Positions 7,119 through 14,906 of a stretch of 25,949 nucleotides of DNA are shown in pieces. The stretch is from NCBI GenBank assembly GCA_002346425.1, contig DDZS01000020.1, forward strand, positions 1,127 through 27,075. Direction: 5' to 3'. Numbering within the stretch: the stretch's first letter is position 1; each line of letters begins with the position of its first letter. The DNA comes from Alphaproteobacteria bacterium UBA3002 (GTDB taxonomy: Bacteria; Pseudomonadota; Alphaproteobacteria; Rickettsiales; UBA3002). Below the pieces are notes generated by a model. The model did not search any database and was not told the origin of the DNA. It saw nothing but the letters and a program-made list of their open reading frames with translations. A program made the position numbers and the translations under genes.

Positions 7119-7424
7119 ATGGCAAAAAATAGTGCGAAAATTAAAAACGAGCGCCGCGCCAAGCTGATTAAAAGCTATGCGAATAAGCGCGCTGAGTTGA
7201 AAGCAATTACATCTAATAAAGATCTGCCTCTGGAAGAGCGCATGGAAGCGCAATTCAAGCTGGCGGAGCTGCCGCGTAACTCGGCTGCCAATCGCTACCG
7301 TAACCGGTGCGAAGTGACAGGTCGTCCGCGTGGATACTACCGTAAATTCCGTATGTCGCGTAACCAATTACGCGAACTGGGTTCATTCGGCGCGATTCCG
7401 GGCCTGGTGAAATCGAGCTGGTAA
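7119..7424 (+). CDS. rpsN: 30S ribosomal protein S14, zinc-free long form
   Basis: 101 residues, the long form without a zinc ribbon. Only one cysteine (NRCEVTGRPRGYYRKF) remains where zinc-binding S14 has a CXXC pair. The C-terminus SRNQLRELGSFGAIPGLVKSSW is diagnostic. S14 sits in the 30S head near S3 and S10. ATG follows AAGGAAGTAACACA. Zinc-independent S14 fits normal zinc supply without a second paralogue in this window. Confidence 0.98.
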   Translation: MAKNSAKIKNERRAKLIKSYANKRAELKAITSNKDLPLEERMEAQFKLAELPRNSAANRYRNRCEVTGRPRGYYRKFRMSRNQLRELGSFGAIPGLVKSSW

Positions 7425-7438
7425 GAAGGAAATAAGCT

Positions 7439-7837
7439 ATGTCGATGAATGATCCGATTGCCGATGGCATCACCCGTATCCGTAATGGTCAACGTGCGTT
7501 TTTGCCGAAAGTGACCATGCCGAATTCTAAGAAAATGCGTATGTTGTGCGAAGCGCTGGAGCGTGAAGGCTACATCCGCGCGACATCGGTGAACGATATC
7601 GGTAACAATAAATCCGAACTGGTGGTGGAATTGAAATATTTCGATGGTGCCCCAGCGATTAAAGAAATCAAACGCGTCTCTAAATGCGGTCGTCGTATGT
7701 ATTCGTCGATCGATGCGCTGCCAAAAATCCGTAACGGCCTGGGCACGTCGATTCTGTCGACGTCAAAAGGTGTGTTGTCTGATTTCGAAGCGCGTCAGCA
7801 GCATGTGGGCGGCGAAATTTTGTGTAGTGTATTTTAG
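7439..7837 (+). CDS. rpsH: 30S ribosomal protein S8
   Basis: 132 residues, normal. S8 binds helix 21 of 16S rRNA. In E. coli it also represses the spc operon through a mimic site at rplE, but I did not identify such a site here. It begins MSMNDPIADGITRIRNG and ends with the signature TSILSTSKGVLSDFEARQQHVGGEILCSVF. ATG follows AAGGAAATAAGCT. Confidence 0.98.
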   Translation: MSMNDPIADGITRIRNGQRAFLPKVTMPNSKKMRMLCEALEREGYIRATSVNDIGNNKSELVVELKYFDGAPAIKEIKRVSKCGRRMYSSIDALPKIRNGLGTSILSTSKGVLSDFEARQQHVGGEILCSVF

Positions 7838-7864
7838 GGCCTTACGAAGGTTTAGGAGAGTAAC

Positions 7865-8398
7865 ATGTCACGTTTAGGAAAATTACCGGTGGCGATTCCG
7901 GAGAAGGTTGAAGTCAACCTGCAGCCGAACAAGCTGGTTGTCAAAGGGCCAAAAGGCGAATTGACGAGCAGTATTACCGGTGATGTTAAAATCTCGATTG
8001 ACGACGGTCAGGTGTGGGTGAAACCCGCTAACGATACCAAGCGCGCGCGCTCTATGTGGGGCACTGTACGCAGTAACGTCAACAATCTGGTGCAGGGCGT
8101 GACCGAAGGTTACTCTAAAACACTGGAAGTCAATGGCGTCGGTTACCGTGTGGCGCTGGCTGGCAACGTGCTGACGTTATCATTGGGTTACAGCCATGAG
8201 ATTAAATATGTGATGCCCGAAGGCATTACCTGCAAAGTGAACAAGCCGACGGAATTTGAAATTTCCGGTATTAGCAAACAGCAGGTTGGCCAGGTGGCTT
8301 CTGAGATTCGCGCATTGCGTAAGCCAGAGCCGTATAAAGGCAAGGGCGTGAAATATGCGGGTGAATATATCCGCCGTAAAGAAGGTAAGAAAAAGTAG
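7865..8398 (+). CDS. rplF: 50S ribosomal protein L6
   Basis: 177 residues, normal. L6 has two related domains and lies near the factor-binding site. MSRLGKLPVAIPEKVEV starts the first domain. The second ends with the signature KPEPYKGKGVKYAGEYIRRKEGKKK. A ribosome site AGGAGAG ends 5 bases before ATG 7865. Confidence 0.98.
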   Translation: MSRLGKLPVAIPEKVEVNLQPNKLVVKGPKGELTSSITGDVKISIDDGQVWVKPANDTKRARSMWGTVRSNVNNLVQGVTEGYSKTLEVNGVGYRVALAGNVLTLSLGYSHEIKYVMPEGITCKVNKPTEFEISGISKQQVGQVASEIRALRKPEPYKGKGVKYAGEYIRRKEGKKK

Positions 8399-8405
8399 GT
8401 AAATC

Positions 8406-8765
8406 ATGAAACGTGTTTCGGCAGATGTACGGCGCAAAATGCGCGCCCGCTTTAAGATTAAGCAAAAGGCCAACGGTCGTCCGCGTTTGAGCGTTCATCG
8501 TTCGGGGCAGCATATGTATGCACAACTGATTGATGATCTGCAAGGTGTCACGCTGGTTGCAGCGTCCACGTTGGATCAGGATATCCGCAAAGAAAACAAA
8601 AATGGTGCGACAATGAAGGCGGCGGAAGCGGTCGGCAAATTGATCGGCGAACGGGCTAAGAAAGCAAATATTGACGAAGTGGTATTTGATCGCGGTTCGT
8701 TTCTGTATCACGGTCGCGTAAAAGCCTTGGCAGACGCAGCGCGTCAAGCCGGACTGAAATTTTAA
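8406..8765 (+). CDS. rplR: 50S ribosomal protein L18
   Basis: 119 residues, normal. L18 binds 5S rRNA together with L5. Typical segments are KQKANGRPRLSVHRSGQHMYAQLIDD and the C-terminal FDRGSFLYHGRVKALADAARQAGLKF. The N-terminus is short and basic (KRVSADVRRKMRARF). It starts 7 bases after rplF. Confidence 0.98.
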   Translation: MKRVSADVRRKMRARFKIKQKANGRPRLSVHRSGQHMYAQLIDDLQGVTLVAASTLDQDIRKENKNGATMKAAEAVGKLIGERAKKANIDEVVFDRGSFLYHGRVKALADAARQAGLKF

Positions 8766-8780
8766 GAGGTAAAAGAGATT

Positions 8781-9365
8781 ATGGCTGCTGAACCCTATAC
8801 GATTGCACAAACCAATCACGAGCCGGAATTCGAAGAGAAACTGGTTGCGGTTAACCGCGTCGCCAAAGTAGTGAAAGGCGGACGTCGTTTCGGTTTCGCA
8901 GCATTGGTTGTGGTTGGCGATGGTAAAGGCCGTGTCGGTTACGGGACAGGTAAAGCCAAAGAAGTACCAGAAGCGGTGCGTAAAGCGACCGAAGATGCAA
9001 AGAAAACCATGATTAAAGTGCCGTTGAAAGAGGCGCGCACCCTGCACCACGATATAAAGGCACGCTATGGTGCCGGTAAAGTAACCCTGCGCACGGCTCC
9101 TCCCGGTACGGGTATTATTGCCGGTGGCCCGATGCGCGCGATTTTCGAATCATTAGGCGTTCACGATATCGTTGCGAAATCGACTGGCACGTCAAATCCG
9201 CACAACATGGTGAAAGCGACGTTTGCTGCGCTGAGAGAATTGCAATCGCCGCGTACGATTGCCGCACGTCGCAGCAAGAAAATTGGTGAAATTGTGGAAC
9301 GCCGCGAAATCGGTCAGAAGCACACCGCTTCCAACGATAATGCGAGCGCAGAAGAAGAGGCGTAA
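8781..9365 (+). CDS. rpsE: 30S ribosomal protein S5
   Basis: 194 residues; the family ranges from 165 to about 200. S5 contributes to the mRNA entry channel and to decoding accuracy. The N-terminal double-stranded RNA-binding domain shows RVAKVVKGGRRFGFAALVVVGD followed by GKGRVGYGTGKAKEVPEAVRKA. The C-terminal domain has APPGTGIIAGGPMRAIFE. The last 20 residues are a short acidic tail (ending SAEEEA), common in alphaproteobacteria. Confidence 0.98.
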   Translation: MAAEPYTIAQTNHEPEFEEKLVAVNRVAKVVKGGRRFGFAALVVVGDGKGRVGYGTGKAKEVPEAVRKATEDAKKTMIKVPLKEARTLHHDIKARYGAGKVTLRTAPPGTGIIAGGPMRAIFESLGVHDIVAKSTGTSNPHNMVKATFAALRELQSPRTIAARRSKKIGEIVERREIGQKHTASNDNASAEEEA

Positions 9366-9371
9366 AACATC

Positions 9372-9560
9372 ATGGCAGCGAAACAAACAGTAACCATTGA
9401 ACAAATCGGCAGTCCGATTGGGCGCCCGAAAGATCAACGCCAGACATTGGTCGGCTTAGGTCTGAATAAATTGCATCGTCGCAGCACGCTGGAAGATACA
9501 CCTGCGGTGCGTGGGATGATTCGCAAAGTGGACCATCTGGTGAAAGTCGTCGAGGGCTAA
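9372..9560 (+). CDS. rpmD: 50S ribosomal protein L30
   Basis: 62 residues, normal for bacterial L30. It shows the pattern VTIEQIGSPIGRPKDQRQTLVGLGL and NKLHRRSTLEDTPAVRGMIRKVDHLVKV. It begins 6 bases after rpsE. Its TAA is followed with no spacer by the ATG of a YbjQ-family gene, where rplO would normally be next. Confidence 0.98.
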   Translation: MAAKQTVTIEQIGSPIGRPKDQRQTLVGLGLNKLHRRSTLEDTPAVRGMIRKVDHLVKVVEG

Positions 9561-9887
9561 ATGTCCTTGTGGAAGACGACGACCCCGTCTTTCACGACGC
9601 ACTCCATTGCGGAATACAAGGGTATTGTCAGCGGCCAAGCGGTGCTCGGCACCAACGCTTTGAAAGATTGGTTTGCTGGTATGGCAGACTCGCATGGCGG
9701 GCGTGCCAAAGGCTACGAAAAAGATCTGGCTAAGGCCCGCAGTTTGGCATTAGCAGATATGGAAATGGCCGCACAGAGCCTCGGTGCCAATGGCATTGTC
9801 GGCATCGATTGCGATTATCAAGTGCTTGGCCAAAAGAATAACATGCTGATGGTGACCGTTACCGGTACCGCCGTCATCGTGCAATAG
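9561..9887 (+). CDS. ybjQ: YbjQ/UPF0145-family protein inserted in the spc cluster
   Basis: 108 residues, the full length of the YbjQ family (also called the putative heavy-metal-binding domain family). The cellular role of this family is not established, and the metal-binding idea is a database suggestion. Family signatures are in order: GIVSGQAVLG (21-30), AGMADSHGGR (39-48), YEKDLAKAR (52-60), GANGIVGIDCDY (75-86) and MLMVTVTGTAV (95-105). There is no signal peptide, so it is cytosolic. ATG directly follows the rpmD stop, with GAGGG in the rpmD end as ribosome site, so it must be co-transcribed and probably co-translated with ribosomal genes. rplO normally follows rpmD directly. The family assignment is firm, the function is unknown. 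Confidence 0.9.
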   Translation: MSLWKTTTPSFTTHSIAEYKGIVSGQAVLGTNALKDWFAGMADSHGGRAKGYEKDLAKARSLALADMEMAAQSLGANGIVGIDCDYQVLGQKNNMLMVTVTGTAVIVQ

Positions 9888-9926
9888 GGGCTTTTTTGTA
9901 AGCGAGGCCATTCGCCCCTAATGGCC
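9886..9926 (+). promoter_or_regulatory. Pseudoknot-capable spacer before rplO
   Basis: GGCCATT (9906-9912) and AATGGCC (9920-9926) form a perfect 7-bp hairpin with loop CGCCCCT. Six bases of that loop, GCCCCT (9914-9919), are also the exact complement of AGGGGC (9886-9891), separated from the hairpin by a T6 run. The two pairings can form an H-type pseudoknot or a simple switch. The element ends 9 bases before the rplO ribosome site AAAGGA (9936-9941). There is no T run after the hairpin, so it is not a terminator. The pairing is seen directly, a regulatory role is inference. Confidence 0.45.
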
Positions 9927-9948
9927 GTAGAGTTGAAAGGATCGAGTC

Positions 9949-10437
9949 ATGGAACTCAAAGATATTCAAGATAACAATGGTGCTCGTAAAAGCCGTATGC
10001 GCGTCGGTCGTGGGATCGGCTCGGGCAAGGGCAAAACCTGTGGTCGTGGTCACAAAGGGCAGACCTCACGCTCGGGCGTGGCGATCAAAGGGTTTGAAGG
10101 CGGACAAATGCCGATTTACCGTCGTCTGCCGAAACGTGGTTTTACCAACCTATTCCGTACCGATTATCAAGTGGTGAATCTGCAAGCCGTGGCGCAAGCA
10201 GTTTCAGACAAAAAGCTAAAAGCAGGCGCAATCGATCGTGCCGCGTTGGTTGAAGCAGGTCTGGTCCGCGATAATGCGCAGCCGGTCAAACTGCTGGGCA
10301 ATCTGGGCGAGACAAAACTCGACAAGCTGAGCATCACCGTTGATAAAGCATCGAAATCTGCCGTGGAGCAGGTCGAAAAAGCCGGCGGCAGCGTGACTGT
10401 TGCACAGTCTGCTAAACCAGCCGTTGACGCTGAATAA
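9949..10437 (+). CDS. rplO: 50S ribosomal protein L15
   Basis: 162 residues, normal for alphaproteobacteria. L15 is a late assembly protein of the 50S subunit. The N-terminus has the glycine and arginine-rich stretch RMRVGRGIGSGKGKTCGRGHKGQ, then GFEGGQMPIYRRLPKRGF. The C-terminal domain ends VEKAGGSVTVAQ plus a short tail. It is separated from the preceding YbjQ-family gene by a structured 61-base spacer and starts at ATG 9949 after AAAGGATCGAG. Confidence 0.98.
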   Translation: MELKDIQDNNGARKSRMRVGRGIGSGKGKTCGRGHKGQTSRSGVAIKGFEGGQMPIYRRLPKRGFTNLFRTDYQVVNLQAVAQAVSDKKLKAGAIDRAALVEAGLVRDNAQPVKLLGNLGETKLDKLSITVDKASKSAVEQVEKAGGSVTVAQSAKPAVDAE

Positions 10438-10479
10438 CAAGCGCGCTACATCCGTAGCGAATCACATCAGGGATCGATT

Positions 10480-11847
10480 ATGACATCTGCTGCCGAGCGG
10501 TTGGCCGCTAACATGAATATTGGTATGCTCGCTCGCGCGGGTGAGTTAAAGAAACGTCTGCTCTTCGTGTTGGGTGCTTTGGTGGTTTACCGCATTGGCA
10601 CATATATCCCGATTCCCGGGGTTGATCCACTGATTCTCAATCAGATTTTTCAGCAACAGCAAGGCGGTGTGCTGGGCGTGTTCAACATGTTCTCAGGCGG
10701 TGCTTTAGGGCGTATGACCATTTTCGCGTTGGCCGTCATGCCGTATATTTCGGCGTCGATCATCATGCAGTTATTGTCGGTGACGGTCCCGTCTCTGCAA
10801 CAGCTGAAAAAAGAGGGCGAAGCCGGGCGGCGTAAGATCAACCAATATACCCGCTATGGTACGGTGGTATTATCGCTAGCGCAAAGCTACGGGATCGCTG
10901 TCGGTCTGGAGGGCATGCAAGCCCCGGCCGGTGGATCGGCCGTATTGGAGCCGGGCGTGTTTTTCCGTTTCTCAACCATGGTAACGCTTACTGGCGGTAC
11001 ACTGTTTTTGATGTGGCTGGGCGAGCAAATTACCCAGCGCGGCATCGGGCAGGGCATTTCGCTGATCATCTTTACCGGGATTGTAGCGGAACTGCCGGGT
11101 GCCGTAGCGGCGACGATGGAGCTAGGCCGTGAGAATGTCATTCCGACCGCGGTTCTGTTGCTTGTCCTCGCGATTGCATTAGGGTTGATGGCATTGATCG
11201 TTTTTGTCGAGCGCGCGCAACGGCGCATCCTCATTCAATATCCCAAGCGTCAAATGGGTAATCGGTTAGTACAGGGCGAGTCCCAACACTTGCCGCTGAA
11301 GCTGAACACGGCGGGTGTGATTCCGCCGATTTTTGCGTCTTCCATTCTGTTATTCCCGCTGACCATTGCCAATTTCAATGAAGGTGGCGGACCGGAATGG
11401 CTGCAGCTGGTATCTACCTATATTGCGCATGGGCAGCCGCTTTATATCGCACTCTATGTCGCGATCATCATTTTCTTCTGCTTTTTCTATACTTCCGTGG
11501 TCTTCAATCCAGACGATACGGCAGATAATCTGAAAAAAAATGGCGGTTTCATTGCCGGGATTCGCCCGGGTAAAAATACTGCGGATTACCTGGATTATGT
11601 ATTAACGCGCCTGACAGCAGTCGGCGCAATTTATCTGGCGCTGGTGTGTACGTTACCGGAATTATTGATTGCCAAATACGCAATACCTTTCTACCTTGGC
11701 GGCACCAGTTTGTTGATTCTGGTCAACGTGTTGATGGACTTTATCGGACAAGTGCAATCGCATCTGTTTGCGCATCAATATGAAGGGCTGATCAAACAGG
11801 CGAAATTACGCGGCAGTGGCAAACAACGCCAGCCACGTATGCGCTAA
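10480..11847 (+). CDS. secY: Protein translocase channel subunit SecY
   Basis: 455 residues, normal for alphaproteobacteria. SecY is the ten-helix membrane channel that exports unfolded proteins with SecE, SecG and SecA. Visible signatures are RIGTYIPIPGVDP after helix 1, the periplasmic plug region GGALGRMTIFALAVMPYISASI (residues about 73-94), the cytoplasmic loop VERAQRRILIQYPKRQ that binds SecA and the ribosome, and FFCFFYTSVVFNPDDTADNLKKNGGFI-type sequence in the later loop. ATG 10480 follows AGGGATCGATT. The next gene, adk, is 24 bases away. Confidence 0.98.
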   Translation: MTSAAERLAANMNIGMLARAGELKKRLLFVLGALVVYRIGTYIPIPGVDPLILNQIFQQQQGGVLGVFNMFSGGALGRMTIFALAVMPYISASIIMQLLSVTVPSLQQLKKEGEAGRRKINQYTRYGTVVLSLAQSYGIAVGLEGMQAPAGGSAVLEPGVFFRFSTMVTLTGGTLFLMWLGEQITQRGIGQGISLIIFTGIVAELPGAVAATMELGRENVIPTAVLLLVLAIALGLMALIVFVERAQRRILIQYPKRQMGNRLVQGESQHLPLKLNTAGVIPPIFASSILLFPLTIANFNEGGGPEWLQLVSTYIAHGQPLYIALYVAIIIFFCFFYTSVVFNPDDTADNLKKNGGFIAGIRPGKNTADYLDYVLTRLTAVGAIYLALVCTLPELLIAKYAIPFYLGGTSLLILVNVLMDFIGQVQSHLFAHQYEGLIKQAKLRGSGKQRQPRMR

Positions 11848-11871
11848 AAAAGACGTAGAGCGGGGAAAAAC

Positions 11872-12531
11872 ATGCATCTGATTTTATTAGGCCCTCCGGG
11901 CGCGGGTAAAGGAACACAATCGGACTATCTGCGCGATACCTATCACTTAAATAAATTATCGACCGGCGATATGTTGCGCGCCGAAGTCGCGTCCGGCTCC
12001 CCTCGTGGGCAAGAGCTGCAGGATATTATGTCGGCAGGGCAACTGGTGCCCGATCCGGTGATGATCGAGCTGATACGCGATGCGATTAATCAGCCAGAAT
12101 CGGCCAACGGTTTTATTCTGGACGGGTTTCCACGCACTACCGGTCAGGCCGAAGCACTGGATGCGATGCTCTCCGCCGAAGGCAAAGATCTCGACCATGT
12201 GATTGAGTTACGTGTCGATGACGCCAAAATGGTTGAACGTATTTCTGGCCGATTCTCTTGTGCTGGTTGCGGCGAAGGATATAACGATCATTTTAAAACG
12301 CCGGAAAAAGAAGGGGTTTGCGACCGTTGTGGCGCAACCGAATTTAAACGCCGTGCCGATGATAAAGCCGAAACAGTCGCCAAGCGGCTCGACTCCTACC
12401 ATGCAGCGACGGCACCTTTATTGCCCTATTACAGTGGCAAAGGCTTATTGCGCAGTGTGAATGGTATGGGCGAGATAGGCGCGGTCACTCAAGAAATCGA
12501 AGGCATCGTTAAAGGCAGTAAAGCCGCTTAA
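11872..12531 (+). CDS. adk: Adenylate kinase, zinc-lid type
   Basis: 219 residues, long form. The enzyme interconverts ATP plus AMP with two ADP in the cytosol. The P-loop GPPGAGKGT is at residues 8-16, and the AMP-binding DGFPRT is at 84-89. The LID (about 126-163) carries four cysteines at 130, 133, 150 and 153 in two CXXC pairs, the structural zinc site known from Bacillus and Paracoccus enzymes. Position between secY and rpsM is standard in this group. ATG follows GCGGGGAAAAAC, a modest ribosome site. Confidence 0.98.
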   Translation: MHLILLGPPGAGKGTQSDYLRDTYHLNKLSTGDMLRAEVASGSPRGQELQDIMSAGQLVPDPVMIELIRDAINQPESANGFILDGFPRTTGQAEALDAMLSAEGKDLDHVIELRVDDAKMVERISGRFSCAGCGEGYNDHFKTPEKEGVCDRCGATEFKRRADDKAETVAKRLDSYHAATAPLLPYYSGKGLLRSVNGMGEIGAVTQEIEGIVKGSKAA

Positions 12532-12549
12532 AAAAACGATGTTTCCCGC

Positions 12550-12577
12550 TTGACATCACGGCAAACTGCCGTATGGT
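12550..12577 (+). promoter_or_regulatory. Promoter candidate for rpsM-rpsK-rpoA-rplQ
   Basis: A perfect TTGACA (12550-12555) is 16 bases from TATGGT (12572-12577, 4 of 6). The context CGCTTGAC is the same as at the rpsS promoter candidate. Predicted start near 12584, leader of about 47 bases. This would separate the alpha-operon genes from secY-adk transcription. Confidence 0.6.
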
Positions 12578-12582
12578 GCAGC

Positions 12583-12602
12583 TCCCTAACTTCGGTTGGG
12601 GA
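12583..12602 (+). promoter_or_regulatory. UUCG-tetraloop hairpin at the predicted 5' end of the rpsM transcript
   Basis: Bases 12583-12590 pair with 12595-12602 (8 bp, one G-U pair) around TTCG closed by C-G, the very stable UUCG tetraloop type. It begins 5 bases after the -10 box, the same spacing as at rpsS. There is no T run right after the stem (GGATAACTATAATTA follows), so a 5' stabiliser or translational element is more likely than termination. Confidence 0.5.
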
Positions 12603-12630
12603 TAACTATAATTATTTTTAGGAGTGTAGC

Positions 12631-12999
12631 ATGGCTCGTATTGCCGGCGTGAATATTCCGACCCAAAAACGCGCATTGATCGCGTTGACCTATATTCATG
12701 GGATTGGGCGGGCGAAATCACAAGAAATTTTAGAAAAAGCAGGGATCGATCCGACCCGTCGTATCCACGATCTGGCGGATGCGGACGTGATCCGTTTGCG
12801 CGAAATTATTGATGCGGATTACACGGTAGAGGGTGACCTGCGCCGTGAAGTGAGCATGAACGTTAAACGCCTGATGGATTTGGGCTGCTATCGCGGGCTT
12901 CGCCATCGTCGTCGTCTGCCGGTACGCGGTCAGCGCACGCACACCAATGCGCGCACCCGTAAAGGTAAAGCTGTGCCAATCGCCGGTAAGAAGAAATAA
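12631..12999 (+). CDS. rpsM: 30S ribosomal protein S13
   Basis: 122 residues, normal. S13 is in the head of the 30S subunit and bridges to the 50S. MARIAGVNIPTQKRALIALTYIHGIG and the C-terminal GLRHRRRLPVRGQRTHTNARTRKGK are diagnostic. ATG 12631 follows a strong TTAGGAG. No rpmJ lies between secY and rpsM and no rpsD follows rpsK, which is the alphaproteobacterial arrangement. The S4 repression known in E. coli therefore would not act from within this cluster. Confidence 0.98.
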   Translation: MARIAGVNIPTQKRALIALTYIHGIGRAKSQEILEKAGIDPTRRIHDLADADVIRLREIIDADYTVEGDLRREVSMNVKRLMDLGCYRGLRHRRRLPVRGQRTHTNARTRKGKAVPIAGKKK

Positions 13000-13009
13000 G
13001 GGGTAAGTC

Positions 13010-13405
13010 ATGGCCAAAGCAAAACAACAAGCCGCTGTAAAGCGTAAGGATAAGAAGAATATCCCAGCCGGTGTCGCGCATGTGAACGCCAGTTTCAACA
13101 ACACGATCATCACGATCACCGATCCGTTCGGTAATGCGGTCTCCTGGTCGTCTGCCGGTGCGAATGGCTTTAAAGGCTCGCGTAAATCGACGCCATATGC
13201 CGCGCAGGTAGCCGCAGAAATCGCTGGCCGTAAGGCGATGGAGCATGGCATGCGTTCGCTGGAAGTGCGGGTAAAAGGTCCGGGTTCTGGTCGCGAATCA
13301 GCGCTGCGTGCGCTGGCAGCCGTGGGTTTCGACCTCACGCTCATTCGTGACGTAACGCCGGTGCCGCATAATGGGTGCCGTCCGCCGAAACGTCGCCGCG
13401 TCTAA
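13010..13405 (+). CDS. rpsK: 30S ribosomal protein S11
   Basis: 131 residues, normal. S11 lies on the platform near the E-site and the anti-Shine-Dalgarno sequence. Conserved stretches are GVAHVNASFNNTIITITD, then SWSSAGANGFKGSRKSTPYAAQ, and the C-terminal DVTPVPHNGCRPPKRRRV. ATG follows AAGGGGTAAGTC. rpoA follows after 27 bases. Confidence 0.98.
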   Translation: MAKAKQQAAVKRKDKKNIPAGVAHVNASFNNTIITITDPFGNAVSWSSAGANGFKGSRKSTPYAAQVAAEIAGRKAMEHGMRSLEVRVKGPGSGRESALRALAAVGFDLTLIRDVTPVPHNGCRPPKRRRV

Positions 13406-13432
13406 GATAGATTTCAAACAAAGGAAACCTAC

Positions 13433-14455
13433 ATGTCTGTATTGAATAAAAACTGGAAAGACCTGATTAAGCCGCAAAAGCTGGATATTAAGACAGCGAC
13501 CAATGATGTGCGCCGTGCAACGATCGTTGCCGAGCCGATGGAGCGTGGCTTCGGTCTGACCATGGGTGTGGCATTGCGCCGTATCCTTCTGTCGTCGCTG
13601 CAGGGTGCTGCGGTGACGTCGGTAAAGATCGATAATGTGTTGCACGAGTTTACTTCGGTAACCGGTGTACGCGAAGATGTAACCAACATCATTCTCAACC
13701 TGAAAGACCTGAAATTAAAGGCGCATTCAGCGGAGAAAAAGAAAATGTATCTGAACGTGTCAGAGCCGGGTGAAGTCACCGCGGGCATGATCACGAGCGA
13801 TGCTGATGTTGAAGTCATCAACAAAGATCTGGTGATTTGCCATCTGGATAAAGGAGCAAATCTGAAGATGGAACTGATCGTGGAAACCGGTAAGGGTTAT
13901 GTGCCTGCGGCACAAAACCGTCCGACCGATGCGCCGATTGGCTTGATCCCGGTTGATGCGATTTTCTCTCCTGTCACTAAAGTGGCGTATAAAGTGGAAA
14001 ACGCACGCGTGGGTCAACGTACCGACTATGACAAGCTGATTCTGGATATTGAAACCGATGGTTCGATCATTCCGGAAGATGCTTTGGCTCTGGCTGCGCG
14101 TATTCTGCAGGATCAATTGAACCTGTTCATCAACTTCGAAGATATTCCGGATGTGGCAGAGCGCGACAAGAAAGACGAACTGCCGTTCAGCCCGTATCTG
14201 CTGAAGAAAGTGGATGAGCTGGAATTGTCCGTACGTTCGGCAAACTGCCTGAAGAACGACAATATCGTGTATATTGGCGATCTGGTACAGAAGTCAGAAA
14301 GCGAAATGCTGAAAACACCGAATTTCGGTCGCAAATCGCTGAACGAAATCAAAGATGTGCTGAACAATATGGGTCTGCGCTTCGGTATGGATGTGCCTGA
14401 ATGGCCGCCCGAAAATATCGAAGAAATGGCCCGCAAATTTGAAGATCCTTACTAA
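13433..14455 (+). CDS. rpoA: RNA polymerase alpha subunit
   Basis: 340 residues, normal. The N-terminal domain (about 1-235) dimerises and binds beta and beta', with signature EPMERGFGLTMGVALRRILLSSL at 34-56. The C-terminal domain (about 258-325) binds UP elements and activators and keeps the key arginine at 268 in VRSANCLKNDNI, plus the LKTPNFGRKSLNEIKDVL helix region. The two are joined by an acidic linker (ERDKKDEL). A good ribosome site AAAGGAAA precedes ATG. Co-transcribed with rpsK and rplQ. Confidence 0.98.
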   Translation: MSVLNKNWKDLIKPQKLDIKTATNDVRRATIVAEPMERGFGLTMGVALRRILLSSLQGAAVTSVKIDNVLHEFTSVTGVREDVTNIILNLKDLKLKAHSAEKKKMYLNVSEPGEVTAGMITSDADVEVINKDLVICHLDKGANLKMELIVETGKGYVPAAQNRPTDAPIGLIPVDAIFSPVTKVAYKVENARVGQRTDYDKLILDIETDGSIIPEDALALAARILQDQLNLFINFEDIPDVAERDKKDELPFSPYLLKKVDELELSVRSANCLKNDNIVYIGDLVQKSESEMLKTPNFGRKSLNEIKDVLNNMGLRFGMDVPEWPPENIEEMARKFEDPY

Positions 14456-14472
14456 GGATAACGGAGGACGAG

Positions 14473-14901
14473 ATGCGTCATAAACTTAAAGGAAGAAAAC
14501 TTAACCGTACGTCGGCTCACCGCAAAGCGATGTTCGCCAATATGGCGGCGGCGCTGATCAAGCATGAGCAGATCACAACGACCCTGCCGAAAGCCAAGGA
14601 CCTGCGTCCGATCGTCGAAAAGATGATCACCATGGGCAAAAAAGGCGATTTGGCCGCACGCCGTCAACTGATGTCGCACCTGCGCGATCAGGACATGACA
14701 AAGAAAGTCTTTGACGTGCTGGCCGATCGGTATAGCGAACGTCAGGGCGGCTATGTCCGTATCCTGAAAGCCGGTTTCCGCTATGGCGATAATGCGCCGC
14801 TGGCGATTATTGAGCTGGTGGATCGCGACGAGTCGGCACGCGGCCAGGACTCTGGTCCGGTCTGGGACGACGAAGACGAAACGGACATGCAAGCAGCGTA
14901 A
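14473..14901 (+). CDS. rplQ: 50S ribosomal protein L17
   Basis: 142 residues. The core (1-115) is typical: MRHKLKGRKLNRTSAHRKAM, ALIKHEQITTTLPKAKDLRP and GYVRILKAGFRYGDNAPLAIIELVDRD. The last 25 residues are an acidic tail often seen in alphaproteobacteria. ATG follows ACGGAGGACGAG. It is the last ribosomal gene. Its stop is 5 bases from the GTG start of the protease gene, inside which the rplQ terminator hairpin lies. Confidence 0.98.
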   Translation: MRHKLKGRKLNRTSAHRKAMFANMAAALIKHEQITTTLPKAKDLRPIVEKMITMGKKGDLAARRQLMSHLRDQDMTKKVFDVLADRYSERQGGYVRILKAGFRYGDNAPLAIIELVDRDESARGQDSGPVWDDEDETDMQAA

Positions 14902-14906
14902 GTACC

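Noticed and set aside
6387..7367. Long open minus-strand frame (326 codons) opposite rplE and rpsN
   Set aside because: It is fully antisense to well-supported ribosomal genes, has no ribosome site, and its His/Phe/Arg-rich translation resembles no protein. It is a by-product of the codon use on the + strand.
8271..9050. Open minus-strand frame (259 codons) opposite rplF, rplR and rpsE
   Set aside because: Antisense to three certain genes with low-quality composition and no family motifs.
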